In this document: positions 16,581 through 25,360 of the stretch, one piece after another
Layout: each line of letters begins with the position of its first letter
Numbering within the stretch: position 1 is the first letter of the stretch
Assembly: GCA_963801255.1 (NCBI GenBank)
Contig: CAWDEC010000005.1
Span: 1 to 64,000, forward strand
DNA: 64,000 bases
Direction of reading: 5' to 3'
Origin: JAICXG01 sp963801255
Lineage (GTDB): Bacteria > Verrucomicrobiota > Verrucomicrobiia > Chthoniobacterales > UBA10450
The notes under the pieces: model-generated
What the model was told of the DNA's origin: nothing
The model's database searches: none
The model's input: the letters and a program-made list of their open reading frames with translations, nothing else
Program-made: the position numbers and the translations under genes

Positions 16581-17621
16581 ATGATAGATCGTTTTTTCAG
16601 GGTACTGACATTGCTGGTGCTGTGCGCGAGTCCTGCCCGTGCGGCGGAAAATCAATTGGTAAAACTTAGCCTGCCAACCGACAACACCGCCTTGCTCCGC
16701 GGAGACGGCGCTGACTTCTATCAGGTCATCGAACGAAACCTGCATGGCGCGATTTCTTATCCGTGGCAGGGCGGTCAATACGGCTTTGTGCGCGATCCAC
16801 GAGAGTTAAATGGCGAAACTGTTTACACGCGCTTTCACGAGGGTATGGATGTTCGCCCGGTGCGCCGCGACGTGCATGGCGAACCGCTCGATGAGGTTCA
16901 TGCGATCGCGGATGGCCACGTCGTTTACAGCAATCAGATTCCGGGCGCTTCCAACTACGGGCGTTATGTCGTGGTCGAACATCGCTGGGGCGATTGTCCC
17001 TATTACAGTCTCTATGCCCACCTGAGAACGGTTGAGGTCGCGAAAGGCGACAAGGTGAACCAGGGAGACAAACTCGGAGTCATGGGACACAGCGGTACCG
17101 GGATCAACCGCGAACGCTCGCACGTGCACGTGGAGTTGAATCTGTTGCTGAGCAGCAATTTCGAAAGTTGGCACGCCGCCTCCTTTCCTAATGAAGCCAA
17201 TCACCATGGCGTTTACAACGGGATCAACCTTGCCGGGATCGATTTGCCCCGACTCATCCTTGCTCTGCGCAAGGATCCAACTCTCAGCATTCCGGCCTTT
17301 CTCGCGCGGGAAGAAGTCTTCTACAAAGTGATCGTCCCGAACTCGCCTCATTTTGAGCTGGCACAGCGTTATCCCTGGATGATAGCCAGTTCGCCTAACG
17401 AAAAGCCATCATCGTGGGAGGTCTCGTTTACGCGCTCAGGTGTGCCGGTGCGGTTAACTCCCAGCGCCCGCGCGGTGACTACGGCGGAACTTTCCTGGCT
17501 GAAAGCGAGCCCGGTAGACGCGCGTTACCTGACCCGCGACGTGATCACCGGACGCGGAAGTAGTGCGCGCCTAACGAGTGAAGGAAAAGCACTCATGAGC
17601 CTGCTCTCCTTTTCGAGCTGA
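16581..17621 (+). CDS. M23/LytM-type peptidase, exported
   Basis: A putative peptidoglycan endopeptidase of 346 aa. A signal peptide (MIDRFFRVLTLLVLCASPARA) is followed by a lysostaphin/LytM domain with HEGMDV, YVVVEHRWG, YYSLYAHLRTV and SHVHVELN. HxxxD, HxH and the YAHL motif are the zinc and catalytic features of the family. After the domain there is a C-terminal region of about 140 residues that I do not recognise. The start is either the ATG at 16581 or a GTG three codons earlier. The upstream sequence around 16570-16582 (TAGTGAGAAAGAT) repeats exactly at the start of the next gene. Confidence 0.86.
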   Translation: MIDRFFRVLTLLVLCASPARAAENQLVKLSLPTDNTALLRGDGADFYQVIERNLHGAISYPWQGGQYGFVRDPRELNGETVYTRFHEGMDVRPVRRDVHGEPLDEVHAIADGHVVYSNQIPGASNYGRYVVVEHRWGDCPYYSLYAHLRTVEVAKGDKVNQGDKLGVMGHSGTGINRERSHVHVELNLLLSSNFESWHAASFPNEANHHGVYNGINLAGIDLPRLILALRKDPTLSIPAFLAREEVFYKVIVPNSPHFELAQRYPWMIASSPNEKPSSWEVSFTRSGVPVRLTPSARAVTTAELSWLKASPVDARYLTRDVITGRGSSARLTSEGKALMSLLSFSS

Positions 17622-17649
17622 GATGGCTCGAGATTGAAGCTTGGATGTA

Positions 17650-18414
17650 GTGAGAAAGATTAGCCGGCGTCAGTTTATTGGGCTTGGCCTTCTCGCGCTC
17701 CCGACGGCGGCGGGCCTGGACGCGCGTTACGCCGAACCAAGATGGCTGCGCGTATCTCACGTCGATTTGCATCCGCAACCGACTTGTCGCTTCGTCCAAT
17801 TCAGCGACCTGCATTACAAGGGCGACGCCGAATTTGCGGCGGAAGTGGTGGACACAATCAACCAGCTCGCCCCCGACTTCGTCTGCTTCACCGGTGACCT
17901 GGTGGAAGACGGGCGCTACGCGCCGCCCGCGCTCGATTTCATTCGCAAAATCCATTACCCCGTTTACGGCTGTCCCGGTAACTGGGATTACAATAGCCGG
18001 TTCAGCTTTCGCGAATACGAAAGAGCTTTCGCCGCCACCGGCGGCGCATGGCTGGAGGATCGCAGCGTCTTGCTGCCGCACTTTGACTTGGAAGTTGTCG
18101 GGATGGGTCTCCGGGGCGTCCACGCCTTGAACGAAGCGCGCGCCTCACGCCGTTTGTTGCTCATCCATTACCCCATTCAAGCCGATCGACTCGAAGGTCG
18201 CCGCTACAACCTGATTCTCGCCGGTCATTCGCATGGCGGTCAGGTGCGAATTCCATTTTATGGTGCGCCGGTTTTGCCCTATGGAGTCGGGCGTTACGAA
18301 ACTGGACTTTTTGAGTCGTTAGGGGGGCCACTCTATGTCAATGTCGGGATCGGCACCTACATGTTGCCGATTCGCTTTAATTGCCGCCCGGAACTTACCG
18401 TCGGCCGGATGTAG
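17650..18414 (+). CDS. Tat-exported metallophosphoesterase (YaeI-like)
   Basis: Calcineurin-like phosphoesterase of 254 aa. Motifs in order are FSDLHYKGD, FTGDLVEDG, GNWDYN (Asn-Trp-Asp in place of the usual GNH[D/E]), LLIHYP and LAGHSHGGQVRIP. A twin-arginine leader (SRRQFIGLGLLALPTAAG) indicates export in folded form. The GTG start at 17650 puts RKISRRQF right at the N-terminus. The family includes UDP-2,3-diacylglucosamine pyrophosphatase and YaeI-type enzymes that act on membrane phospholipids. It follows the M23 peptidase by 28 bp, so an envelope-related operon is likely. Confidence 0.85.
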   Translation: MRKISRRQFIGLGLLALPTAAGLDARYAEPRWLRVSHVDLHPQPTCRFVQFSDLHYKGDAEFAAEVVDTINQLAPDFVCFTGDLVEDGRYAPPALDFIRKIHYPVYGCPGNWDYNSRFSFREYERAFAATGGAWLEDRSVLLPHFDLEVVGMGLRGVHALNEARASRRLLLIHYPIQADRLEGRRYNLILAGHSHGGQVRIPFYGAPVLPYGVGRYETGLFESLGGPLYVNVGIGTYMLPIRFNCRPELTVGRM

Positions 18415-18661
18415 CTTGAATGCCTAACAAGGCGCGAAAATTTTTGTGCGCTGGTTGCGCCACGCTTCGAGCGAATTTGAAACCGATAGACCCTGGCCGC
18501 CGTTGACCGAACCACTAAGATCCCGCCCACGAATCGATTCGATTTCGCCCGAGCTTACGTCGCGGACGCCCGTCCAGCAGACCCCCGAGCGCCTCCGTGC
18601 CATTCCCGCTTGTCATCGCAAAAGCGAACGCTAAGCTTTCGCTCCACTCGGAAAACTTCGC

Positions 18662-19126
18662 ATGTCTTTGGCCAGCCTTCTCACTGCCGAGCAGATTATT
18701 CCGGAGATGAAGGCGACGGAACGTTGGCCGGCAATCATCGAATTAATCGATCTCCTCGTTACGCAAACGCGCATCGATCCGACGAACCGCGACAGCATCC
18801 TCGCTGCACTCAAACAGCGCGAGGAAACCATGAGCACCGGCATCGGCTTCGGCATCGCCATTCCCCACGCCTCATCGGAGGCCGTTGAGGAAGTCGTGGC
18901 GGCCTTTGGGCGCTCCTTGGAGGGGATTGAGTTCGATGCCCTGGACAATGCGCCGGTCAGGTTCGTCGTCCTCTTCATTGTGCCAAAGAACCAATTTCAA
19001 ACTCATCTTCGCACCCTCGCTTCGATCGCGAAGTTTCTGAACGATCGTTCCGTGCGCGAACAGCTCGCCGCCGCCGGCACACGAGACCAAATCCTCGCCA
19101 TCTTCGAAGAGCGCGCGCCGAAGTAG
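18662..19126 (+). CDS. PTS IIA domain protein (PtsN/EIIA-Ntr or fructose type)
   Basis: A stand-alone PTS EIIA-2 domain of 154 aa with the phospho-acceptor histidine H69 in GIAIPHASS. The conserved opening (LLTAEQIIPEMKATERWPAI) is present, as is the late hydrophobic strand RFVVLFIVP. Single-domain proteins of this type are usually regulatory (PtsN-like) rather than sugar-transporting, and no IIB or IIC gene is near. argS follows on the same strand 78 bp later. What it regulates here is unknown. Confidence 0.88.
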   Translation: MSLASLLTAEQIIPEMKATERWPAIIELIDLLVTQTRIDPTNRDSILAALKQREETMSTGIGFGIAIPHASSEAVEEVVAAFGRSLEGIEFDALDNAPVRFVVLFIVPKNQFQTHLRTLASIAKFLNDRSVREQLAAAGTRDQILAIFEERAPK

Positions 19127-19203
19127 CGCCTTCTGTCGAGGTGCGACCTTTGCCCTCCACGCGATACCCTCTTAGGCTGGCGTAATTTTCCCGCACGCCT
19201 CGC

Positions 19204-20910
19204 ATGCAAACCTTTCAGTCCTTACTTACCGGCGCACTCGCCTCTGCTCTCCGCGCGAGCGGGTTGGCCACGGCCGGCGAAGTTGTGCCCGCGACCGACC
19301 CGCGTTTTGGCGATTATCAAAGCAACAGTGCGCTCGTCCTTGCCAAACAGCGCGGAGAAAATCCGAGAAGGCTGGCGCAACAAATCATCGAGCAGCTCGA
19401 CGTCTCGCCATGGTCTGAGCCACCGGTCGTCGCCGGTGCCGGATTCATCAACTTCACCCTCAAACCCGAGGCGGTGGCGCAGCGGGTCGGGCAGCTTCTT
19501 TCCGACGACCGGCTCGGCGTCCCGCTGGTGGAAACGCTTCATCGTATCGTGGTCGATTTCGGTTCGCCTAACGTCGCCAAGCCGATGCACGTCGGCCATA
19601 TCCGCAGCACGGTGCTCGGTGATGCTCTCGCCCGCATCGCCAGCTTCCTCGGCCACGACGTCATTCGTGACAATCACATCGGCGACTGGGGCACGCAGTT
19701 TGGAATGGTGATTTACGGTTGGAAACATCTCCTCAACCGCGAAGCTCTGGCGCGCGACCCGATCGCGGAGCTGGTCCGGATTTACAAAGAGACCAACGAG
19801 CTTGGAAAAACGGACGAAGCCGTGCGCGAAGCTTGCCGCCAGGAACTCGTCAGGCTGCAAAACGGCGAAGAGCAAAACCTGCGTATCTGGCGGGAGTGCG
19901 TCGCCCTTTCCATGAAGGAATTCGATTCCGCCTACGAAATCCTCGACATTCATTACGACATTCAGCGGGGGGAAAGCTTCTACAACGATCGTCTCCCCGC
20001 GGTTGTCGAGCGTTTGCGCAAGTCCGGTCTCGCGGAAATCAGCGAAGGAGCCGTTTGCGTTTTCTTTCGCGACATTCCTGAACTGGCTGATCGGCCTGCC
20101 ATCATCCAGAAGAGCGACGGCGGCTATAACTATGCGACGACCGATATCGCGACGATCGATTACCGTCTGAACGATCTCGGTGCCGACACCATCTGGATCG
20201 TGACCGGAGCGCCGCAGCAACTGCATTTCAAACAACTCTTTGAGATCGCCCGGCGCGAGGGTCACAGCGCCGACTTCCGCCACATCACCCACGGGAGCAT
20301 TCTGGGCGAAGACCGCAAACTCATGAAGACCCGATCGGGCGACAACGTTCCCTTGGGTGAGCTGCTCGAGGAGGCGATCGCGCGCGCGGAGAAAATTGTC
20401 ACGGAAAAAAATCCGGATCTGTCGCCTAACGAAAAGCACGCCATCGCGCAAATCATCGGTATTGGCGCGGTGAAATACGCCGATCTCTCGCAGTATCGAA
20501 TGACGGACTACGTTTTCTCCTGGGATCGAATGTTGTCGCTGCAAGGCAACACCGCGCCCTATCTGCAAAACGCTTACGTCCGTATTCGATCGATCTTTCG
20601 CAAAGCCGGCGGAGAATTTCGTCCGCCTGACGAATTGGATTTGCGCGAGCCGAACGAGCTGGCCCTGGCAAAACGACTCACACAATTCGCCGAAATCGTG
20701 CCGCAGGTTTTGAACGATTTCCGTCCCAACCTTTTGGCCAACTATCTCTTTGAGCTGGCCAACGCCTTCCATGCTTTTTACGAAGCATGCCCGGTTTTGA
20801 AAGCCGAGGAACCGGCGCGCGCGACACGTCTGGCACTTTGCGAACTGACCGCGCGCATTCTGCAGCACGGCCTGCGATTGTTAGGCATCGGCGTTCCCGA
20901 GAAGATGTAA
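19204..20910 (+). CDS. argS: Arginyl-tRNA synthetase
   Basis: Class I aminoacyl-tRNA synthetase charging tRNA-Arg. The 568-aa protein has the N-terminal Add-1-like domain, the signature SPNVAKPMHVGHIRST (HIGH-type HVGH), DNHIGDWGTQFG, and GEDRKLMKTRSGD in the KMSK position. The C-terminal anticodon-binding domain has the typical VLKAEEPARATRLALC helix. The length is normal. It is followed by a 62-bp gap with a strong palindrome, then treY. The dispersed 9-mer occurs at 20424, its GCCTGACGA variant at 20625 and the reverse of that variant at 19847. Confidence 0.96.
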   Translation: MQTFQSLLTGALASALRASGLATAGEVVPATDPRFGDYQSNSALVLAKQRGENPRRLAQQIIEQLDVSPWSEPPVVAGAGFINFTLKPEAVAQRVGQLLSDDRLGVPLVETLHRIVVDFGSPNVAKPMHVGHIRSTVLGDALARIASFLGHDVIRDNHIGDWGTQFGMVIYGWKHLLNREALARDPIAELVRIYKETNELGKTDEAVREACRQELVRLQNGEEQNLRIWRECVALSMKEFDSAYEILDIHYDIQRGESFYNDRLPAVVERLRKSGLAEISEGAVCVFFRDIPELADRPAIIQKSDGGYNYATTDIATIDYRLNDLGADTIWIVTGAPQQLHFKQLFEIARREGHSADFRHITHGSILGEDRKLMKTRSGDNVPLGELLEEAIARAEKIVTEKNPDLSPNEKHAIAQIIGIGAVKYADLSQYRMTDYVFSWDRMLSLQGNTAPYLQNAYVRIRSIFRKAGGEFRPPDELDLREPNELALAKRLTQFAEIVPQVLNDFRPNLLANYLFELANAFHAFYEACPVLKAEEPARATRLALCELTARILQHGLRLLGIGVPEKM

Positions 20911-20941
20911 CGGCGCTGCCTTCCATGGACGGCCCTGTTCA

Positions 20942-20958
20942 AAGTTCGATTCGAACTT
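20942..20958. promoter_or_regulatory. Palindrome in the argS-treY gap
   Basis: AAGTTCGA-T-TCGAACTT is a perfect 17-nt palindrome 32 bp after the argS stop and 15 bp before the treY GTG. It can form a 6-bp hairpin with a 5-nt loop. It could be a repressor operator for treY or a weak terminator; there is no T-run, so a protein-binding site is slightly favoured. Confidence 0.35.
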
Positions 20959-20972
20959 AGATTCGCCGTCCT

Positions 20973-23459
20973 GTGAGTACGCCGCGTCCTCGTATTCCTA
21001 CCGCCACCTACCGGCTACAGTTCAACCGGCATTTCACCTTCGCGCAGGCACGCCAGATCGTGCCTTATCTCCATTCGTTAGGCGTGAGCGATTGCTATGT
21101 CTCGCCTTACTTCCAGGCTCGCGCCGAAAGCCTGCACGGCTACGACATTACTGACCACAACAAGCTCAACGCGGCCATCGGCACGCGGAAGGAATACGAT
21201 GCCTGGGTTGCCGAGCTGCACGCGCACGAGATGGGCCAGCTGCTGGATTTCGTGCCTAACCATATGGGGATTGGCGAGCCGCAAAACCTTTGGTGGTCCG
21301 ACGTGCTCGAGAACGGCCCGAGCTCCCCTTACGCCGCTTACTTCGATATCGATTGGCAACCGCTAAAGTCGGATCTGCGCGACAAGGTGTTGATTCCCAT
21401 TCTGGGCGATCAATATGGACGCGTTCTGGAGCGCGGAGAACTGAAGGTGCATTACGAAGACGGCCGCTTTTTTCTGCGCTATTTCGAGCATGAATTCCCG
21501 ATCGCTCCCGGGACCTATCGTCACCTTCTGCAAATCGCGCTCGACGAATTGGCGGACCACAAGAATGAAGAGTTCTACGCCGAGCTGCAAAGCATCGTGA
21601 CTGCTCTGGAATATTTGCCGCGACGCACGGAGCACGACCGGGAGCGGATCGCGGAACGTGCCCGCGAGAAGGAAATCATCAAGCGCCGTCTCGACCGGCG
21701 CTGCCAGGAAGCACCGCTCGTGCAGGAAGCAGTTGAGAAAGCCCTAACAATCATCAATGGCCGGCCGGGCGATTCGCGTAGCTTCGATGCGCTCGACGCG
21801 CTCCTGAGCGAGCAGGCTTACCGGCTGGCTTTCTGGCGAGTGGCAGCGGAAGAGATTAACTACCGGCGCTTCTTCGATATCAACGATCTCGCCGCCATTC
21901 GCATGGAAAAGCCGGAGGTCTTCGCCGAGGCGCACCGACTTGTTCTCAAATTAGTCGCCAGCGGCGCGGTCAGCGGATTGCGAATCGATCACCCGGACGG
22001 GCTCTATTTGCCTAACGAATATTTCGAGAAGTTGCAGCAGCGGGTGGCGCGGGCGCTGCAGGTGGATTTGCCGGTCGATCGCCGCGCCACTTACCTCCTG
22101 GTGGAGAAAATCCTCACCGGCGATGAAGAATTGCGCCGCGACTGGCCGGTGCACGGCACGACCGGTTACGATTTCATGAACGACGTCATCGGCGTCTTGG
22201 TCGACAGCGGCGCGGAGCGCGCGATCACGACCACTTTTCACAAATTCATTGGGCATAATTTGCATTTCGGCCATCTCGTTTACGCCAAGAAGCGGCTGGT
22301 TATGCGCCTCTCACTCGCCAACGACATCAATGTCCTTGGCGCGATGTTCGACCGAATCTCGGAGAAAAACCGCTGGTATCGCGATTACACCCTCGATGCT
22401 CTCACCCTCGCGGTACAGGAAACGATCGCCTGCTTTCCGGTTTATCGCACTTACATCGCGCCGAACCGGCCGATCAGCGACACCGATCGCTCCGTCATCG
22501 AGCGCGCGATCACCGCGGCGAAGCGGCGCAATCCGGCCTTGGAAGCATCGGTCTTCGACTTCCTGCGCGACATTCTACTCTTTCGTTTTCCGGAAAACCT
22601 CGACCAGGAAGCGCGTGCCGAACATGTCGATTTCGTCCTCAAGTTTCAGCAAACCACCGGACCGATCATGGCCAAGGGCATGGAGGATACCACCTACTAT
22701 ATTTACAACCGGCTCGCGGCCCTGAACGAAGTCGGCGGCGAACCGCAACGCTTTGGCCTGACAGTCGAGAATTTTCATCGCCGGAATCTCGAGCGACAAC
22801 AGAAATGGCCGGCCAGTCTTCTCGCTACCACGACACACGACACGAAACGCAGTGAAGACGTGCGCGCGCGCATGGCGGTGCTCTCGGAGATGCCGGAGCA
22901 ATGGCGGAGATCACTAAGCAAATGGCGCGCGCTCAACAAACGCTGGAAAAAATCGATCCACGAAAACGAAGCGCCGAGCCGCAACGAAGAATATCTCCTC
23001 TACCAAAGCTTGCTTGGCGCCTGGCCGCTCGCACCGTTCCGCGAGTTCAGTGACGAAGCTCGGGAACAATTCGTCAGGCGCATTCAGGAATACATGGCCA
23101 AGGCGCTGAAGGAAGCCAAACTGAATACGAGCTGGGTTCAGCCTAACGACTTGTGGGATTCAGCGGTGGCGGATTTTATTGCCCGAATTCTCGATCCCTC
23201 GCCGAAGAACCGTTTTCTCGACAGCTTCATCCCGCTGGCGGAAGAAGTGGCGCGAACCGGCGCAATGAACTCGCTCTCGCAAACCCTGCTCAAACTCACT
23301 GCGCCTGGCGTGCCGGATATCTATCAAGGTAACGAAATCTGGGATTTCAGCCTGGTCGATCCCGATAATCGCCGGCCGGTCGATTACGCGAGAGCGAGTC
23401 GAAATGTTAGACTCGTTAGGCAAAGCGAAACCGGAAGAAATGTTAGGCCATTGGCGTGA
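20973..23459 (+). CDS. treY: Malto-oligosyltrehalose synthase, N-terminal part (frameshifted)
   Basis: GH13 enzyme that converts the reducing end of maltodextrins into a trehalosyl unit (TreY-TreZ route). The family opening TATYRLQFNRHFTFAQA is present, with LLDFVPNHMGIG, GLRIDHPDGLYLP, LLVEKILTGDEELR and ATTTHDTKRSEDVRARM, and finally APGVPDIYQGNE and LVDPDNRRPVDYA. Just after VDYA the frame is lost: this reading continues as unrelated residues and stops at 23459. The true C-terminus continues in the +1 frame to 23850. Start is GTG. No treZ lies in the window. Confidence 0.9.
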   Translation: MSTPRPRIPTATYRLQFNRHFTFAQARQIVPYLHSLGVSDCYVSPYFQARAESLHGYDITDHNKLNAAIGTRKEYDAWVAELHAHEMGQLLDFVPNHMGIGEPQNLWWSDVLENGPSSPYAAYFDIDWQPLKSDLRDKVLIPILGDQYGRVLERGELKVHYEDGRFFLRYFEHEFPIAPGTYRHLLQIALDELADHKNEEFYAELQSIVTALEYLPRRTEHDRERIAERAREKEIIKRRLDRRCQEAPLVQEAVEKALTIINGRPGDSRSFDALDALLSEQAYRLAFWRVAAEEINYRRFFDINDLAAIRMEKPEVFAEAHRLVLKLVASGAVSGLRIDHPDGLYLPNEYFEKLQQRVARALQVDLPVDRRATYLLVEKILTGDEELRRDWPVHGTTGYDFMNDVIGVLVDSGAERAITTTFHKFIGHNLHFGHLVYAKKRLVMRLSLANDINVLGAMFDRISEKNRWYRDYTLDALTLAVQETIACFPVYRTYIAPNRPISDTDRSVIERAITAAKRRNPALEASVFDFLRDILLFRFPENLDQEARAEHVDFVLKFQQTTGPIMAKGMEDTTYYIYNRLAALNEVGGEPQRFGLTVENFHRRNLERQQKWPASLLATTTHDTKRSEDVRARMAVLSEMPEQWRRSLSKWRALNKRWKKSIHENEAPSRNEEYLLYQSLLGAWPLAPFREFSDEAREQFVRRIQEYMAKALKEAKLNTSWVQPNDLWDSAVADFIARILDPSPKNRFLDSFIPLAEEVARTGAMNSLSQTLLKLTAPGVPDIYQGNEIWDFSLVDPDNRRPVDYARASRNVRLVRQSETGRNVRPLA

Positions 23460-23850
23460 CGGGCGAATCAAGTTGTTTCTCACCCAGCGGCTGCTGCGTT
23501 TACGGCGCGACAATCCCGGACTCTTTCAGCACGGGAGCTACGAGCCGCTCATCCCAAGTGGTCAATTTGCCGATTGCTGTGTTGCCTTCGTCCGCGAACA
23601 CGAGGGAAAATCGCTCGTCGTTCTGGTGCCGCGATTGACCTCGAAGATCGGGTTTCCGCCAATTGGCCGGGCCTGGGGCGACACGGCGGTACAATTCGCG
23701 CACGATTTTGTGGGCCGAAATATTTTTACGGGCGAAATGGTCAACACGCGGCGTTCGTTTGCCACTTGCTGCAGCATTCGCGTGTTTGCCTTTTGCAGTG
23801 TTGAGCAGTTAGGAGAAATCGCCCGACGCAAGTTCAGCTGCCGTGACTGA
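23404..23850 (+). CDS. treY: TreY C-terminal fragment in the shifted frame
   Basis: This frame carries the missing end of TreY: EMLGHWRDGRIKLFLTQRLL, then LRRDNPGLFQHGSYEPL and a beta-rich C-terminal domain. Upstream of its first ATG the same frame reads E-R-V-E-M-L-D, joining smoothly to VDYA of the main frame if one base near 23391 is removed. The two readings are therefore one gene split by a single-base insertion (or a two-base deletion). Either the enzyme is inactivated in this strain or the base is a sequencing or assembly error. It overlaps the convergent protease gene by 17 bp. Confidence 0.8.
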   Translation: MLDSLGKAKPEEMLGHWRDGRIKLFLTQRLLRLRRDNPGLFQHGSYEPLIPSGQFADCCVAFVREHEGKSLVVLVPRLTSKIGFPPIGRAWGDTAVQFAHDFVGRNIFTGEMVNTRRSFATCCSIRVFAFCSVEQLGEIARRKFSCRD

Positions 23851-24649
23851 AGCGTTCAAAAAATTCAACCGTGGCATGAGAGAAACTTGCAATATTGCGC
23901 ACCATATCTGCGCCGAAGCTCGCGAACGTGATATGCGGCGAGGCAATGATCAGCATGGCAACAAGCAACATCAGGTTGCTCAAATAAATGATGACGAGTG
24001 AGAAGAACGTCCCGTGATCGCTCAAGTCGGTCTGGTTTTTCGGGATCATCCAGCAGGTGAAGGTGAGATGAAATGCCCAGGTGGTCCCGACCAATGCGTA
24101 AAGTAAGCGGCCGTATGGCTGCACGTTGACGAACAAATTGAGCGCGCCATAGAGCGCGAGAACCAGGATGCTGTAGAGGGGAAAGAAATAAGGAGCGAGC
24201 GCGATAAGAAAGTTATTCTTATCGGTCAGGATGTGTCCGCCTTCGCGGCCGACTTTGAAGCGGCTAACTCGCCCGCCCATCATCCAAACCCAAAGGGCAT
24301 GCGTCAGTTCGTGCCCGAAGACGTAGAGCAGAATCGGTCGCGGCAGACCGAAAAAGGCGATCAACCATAAGACCGCGCCTAACGAAAAGAACCAGAATTC
24401 TTCGCCTGCCCAAAGCCGTTCCGCGACCGTGGCGCGGGCGAAGGATGTAAAAAAAGTCTGGCTCAGGATTGCGCAGACGGGGAGGAGAAAAAGCGCGATA
24501 ACAAATTTGACCCACTTTGTCGGCACCATCAGTCCGGCCCAGAGAGGCGCTGCGCGCCGGCTTGGGACGCTGTAGGAAGCCACCTTCACGCGACTGCGCG
24601 TCGGTGGACGACGCCTGGCCGGCGACCGGGTGCGGCGGCGTTGCGCCAT
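23834..24649 (-). CDS. M50-like membrane metalloprotease
   Basis: A polytopic membrane protein of 271 aa with a basic, disordered N-terminus (about 30 residues rich in Arg and Pro) and about five hydrophobic segments. The zinc motif H113-E-L-T-H117 lies inside a membrane segment (LLYVFGHELTHALWVW), as in site-2-protease-like M50 peptidases. A clear second motif (NxxPxxxLDG type) is not seen; NFLIALAPYFFPLYS may take its place. The physiological substrate is unknown. It lies 3 bp downstream of efp on the same strand, so the two may be co-transcribed. Confidence 0.72.
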   Translation of the reverse strand: MAQRRRTRSPARRRPPTRSRVKVASYSVPSRRAAPLWAGLMVPTKWVKFVIALFLLPVCAILSQTFFTSFARATVAERLWAGEEFWFFSLGAVLWLIAFFGLPRPILLYVFGHELTHALWVWMMGGRVSRFKVGREGGHILTDKNNFLIALAPYFFPLYSILVLALYGALNLFVNVQPYGRLLYALVGTTWAFHLTFTCWMIPKNQTDLSDHGTFFSLVIIYLSNLMLLVAMLIIASPHITFASFGADMVRNIASFSHATVEFFERFSHGS

Positions 24650-24652
24650 TCG

Positions 24653-25210
24653 TCAGGCGCGTCCCATGTAGGCGCCGGTGCGGGTATCGATCTTCACCGT
24701 TTCGCCTTCGTTGATGAAAAGCGGGACGTTAACCGTCTTGCCGGTTTCGAGGACGGCGGGTTTGGTCACGTTGCTGGCGGTGTCTCCGCGGACGCCTTCG
24801 GGCGCTTCCACGACTTTCAGTTGCACGGAGGACGGCAACTCCACCTGGACCGGCCGGCCCTCGGTAAAGAGCACTTCAACCGGCAAATTTTCCACGAGAT
24901 AATCCTTTGCGTCGGTCAGCAGGCTGTCCTGCAAGCTAATCGTCTCATAGGTCTGCGGATCCATGAAATGATATCCGGTGTTATCCTTGTAACTGAACTC
25001 GAGCGTGCTGCGCGAGATGTCGACCAATTCCACTTTGTCGGTGGAGCCGAAGCGCACATCAGCGCTTTTGCCGGTGTTGAGGTAGCGAATGATCGCCTGG
25101 ACAAAGGCGCGCAAATTTCCCGGGGTGCGATGATGCACTTCGAGAACGATGGCGGTGTTGCCGTTGTATTTTATTGCCATTCCTTTGCGGAGATCGTTTG
25201 CGGCGGCCAT
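24653..25210 (-). CDS. efp: Translation elongation factor P
   Basis: Relieves ribosome stalling at polyproline stretches. At 185 aa it has normal length, with domain I (ANDLRKGMAIKYNGNTAIV), the loop HHRTPGNLRAF, domain II (LVENLPVEVLFTEG) and the C-terminal OB domain ending VKIDTRTGAYMGRA. At the tip of the loop, where E. coli carries the modified Lys34 in PGKGQAF, this protein has PGNLRAF, so the modified lysine is absent. The ATG at 25210 is preferred over a longer open frame because it gives the family N-terminus. The TGA stop lies inside a GCCTGACGA copy of the dispersed motif. Confidence 0.95.
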   Translation of the reverse strand: MAAANDLRKGMAIKYNGNTAIVLEVHHRTPGNLRAFVQAIIRYLNTGKSADVRFGSTDKVELVDISRSTLEFSYKDNTGYHFMDPQTYETISLQDSLLTDAKDYLVENLPVEVLFTEGRPVQVELPSSVQLKVVEAPEGVRGDTASNVTKPAVLETGKTVNVPLFINEGETVKIDTRTGAYMGRA

Positions 25211-25360
25211 GGTCGGTTGGTGTGTTTGTGATTGTCGGAGAGCCGCCTTTCTACAACGCCCAATTTCTGAAAGCAACCTTCGGTTGTCCCTTCTGGAGGC
25301 AGGATGGTCGCATTTCTCGCTGGCGGTTGCCGGGCCTTCTCTTTTGCGCCACCTAATCTC

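Noticed and set aside
19222..20868. 548-aa minus-strand open frame opposite argS
   Set aside because: It mirrors the argS codons with no family features. ArgS signatures on the other strand are unambiguous.
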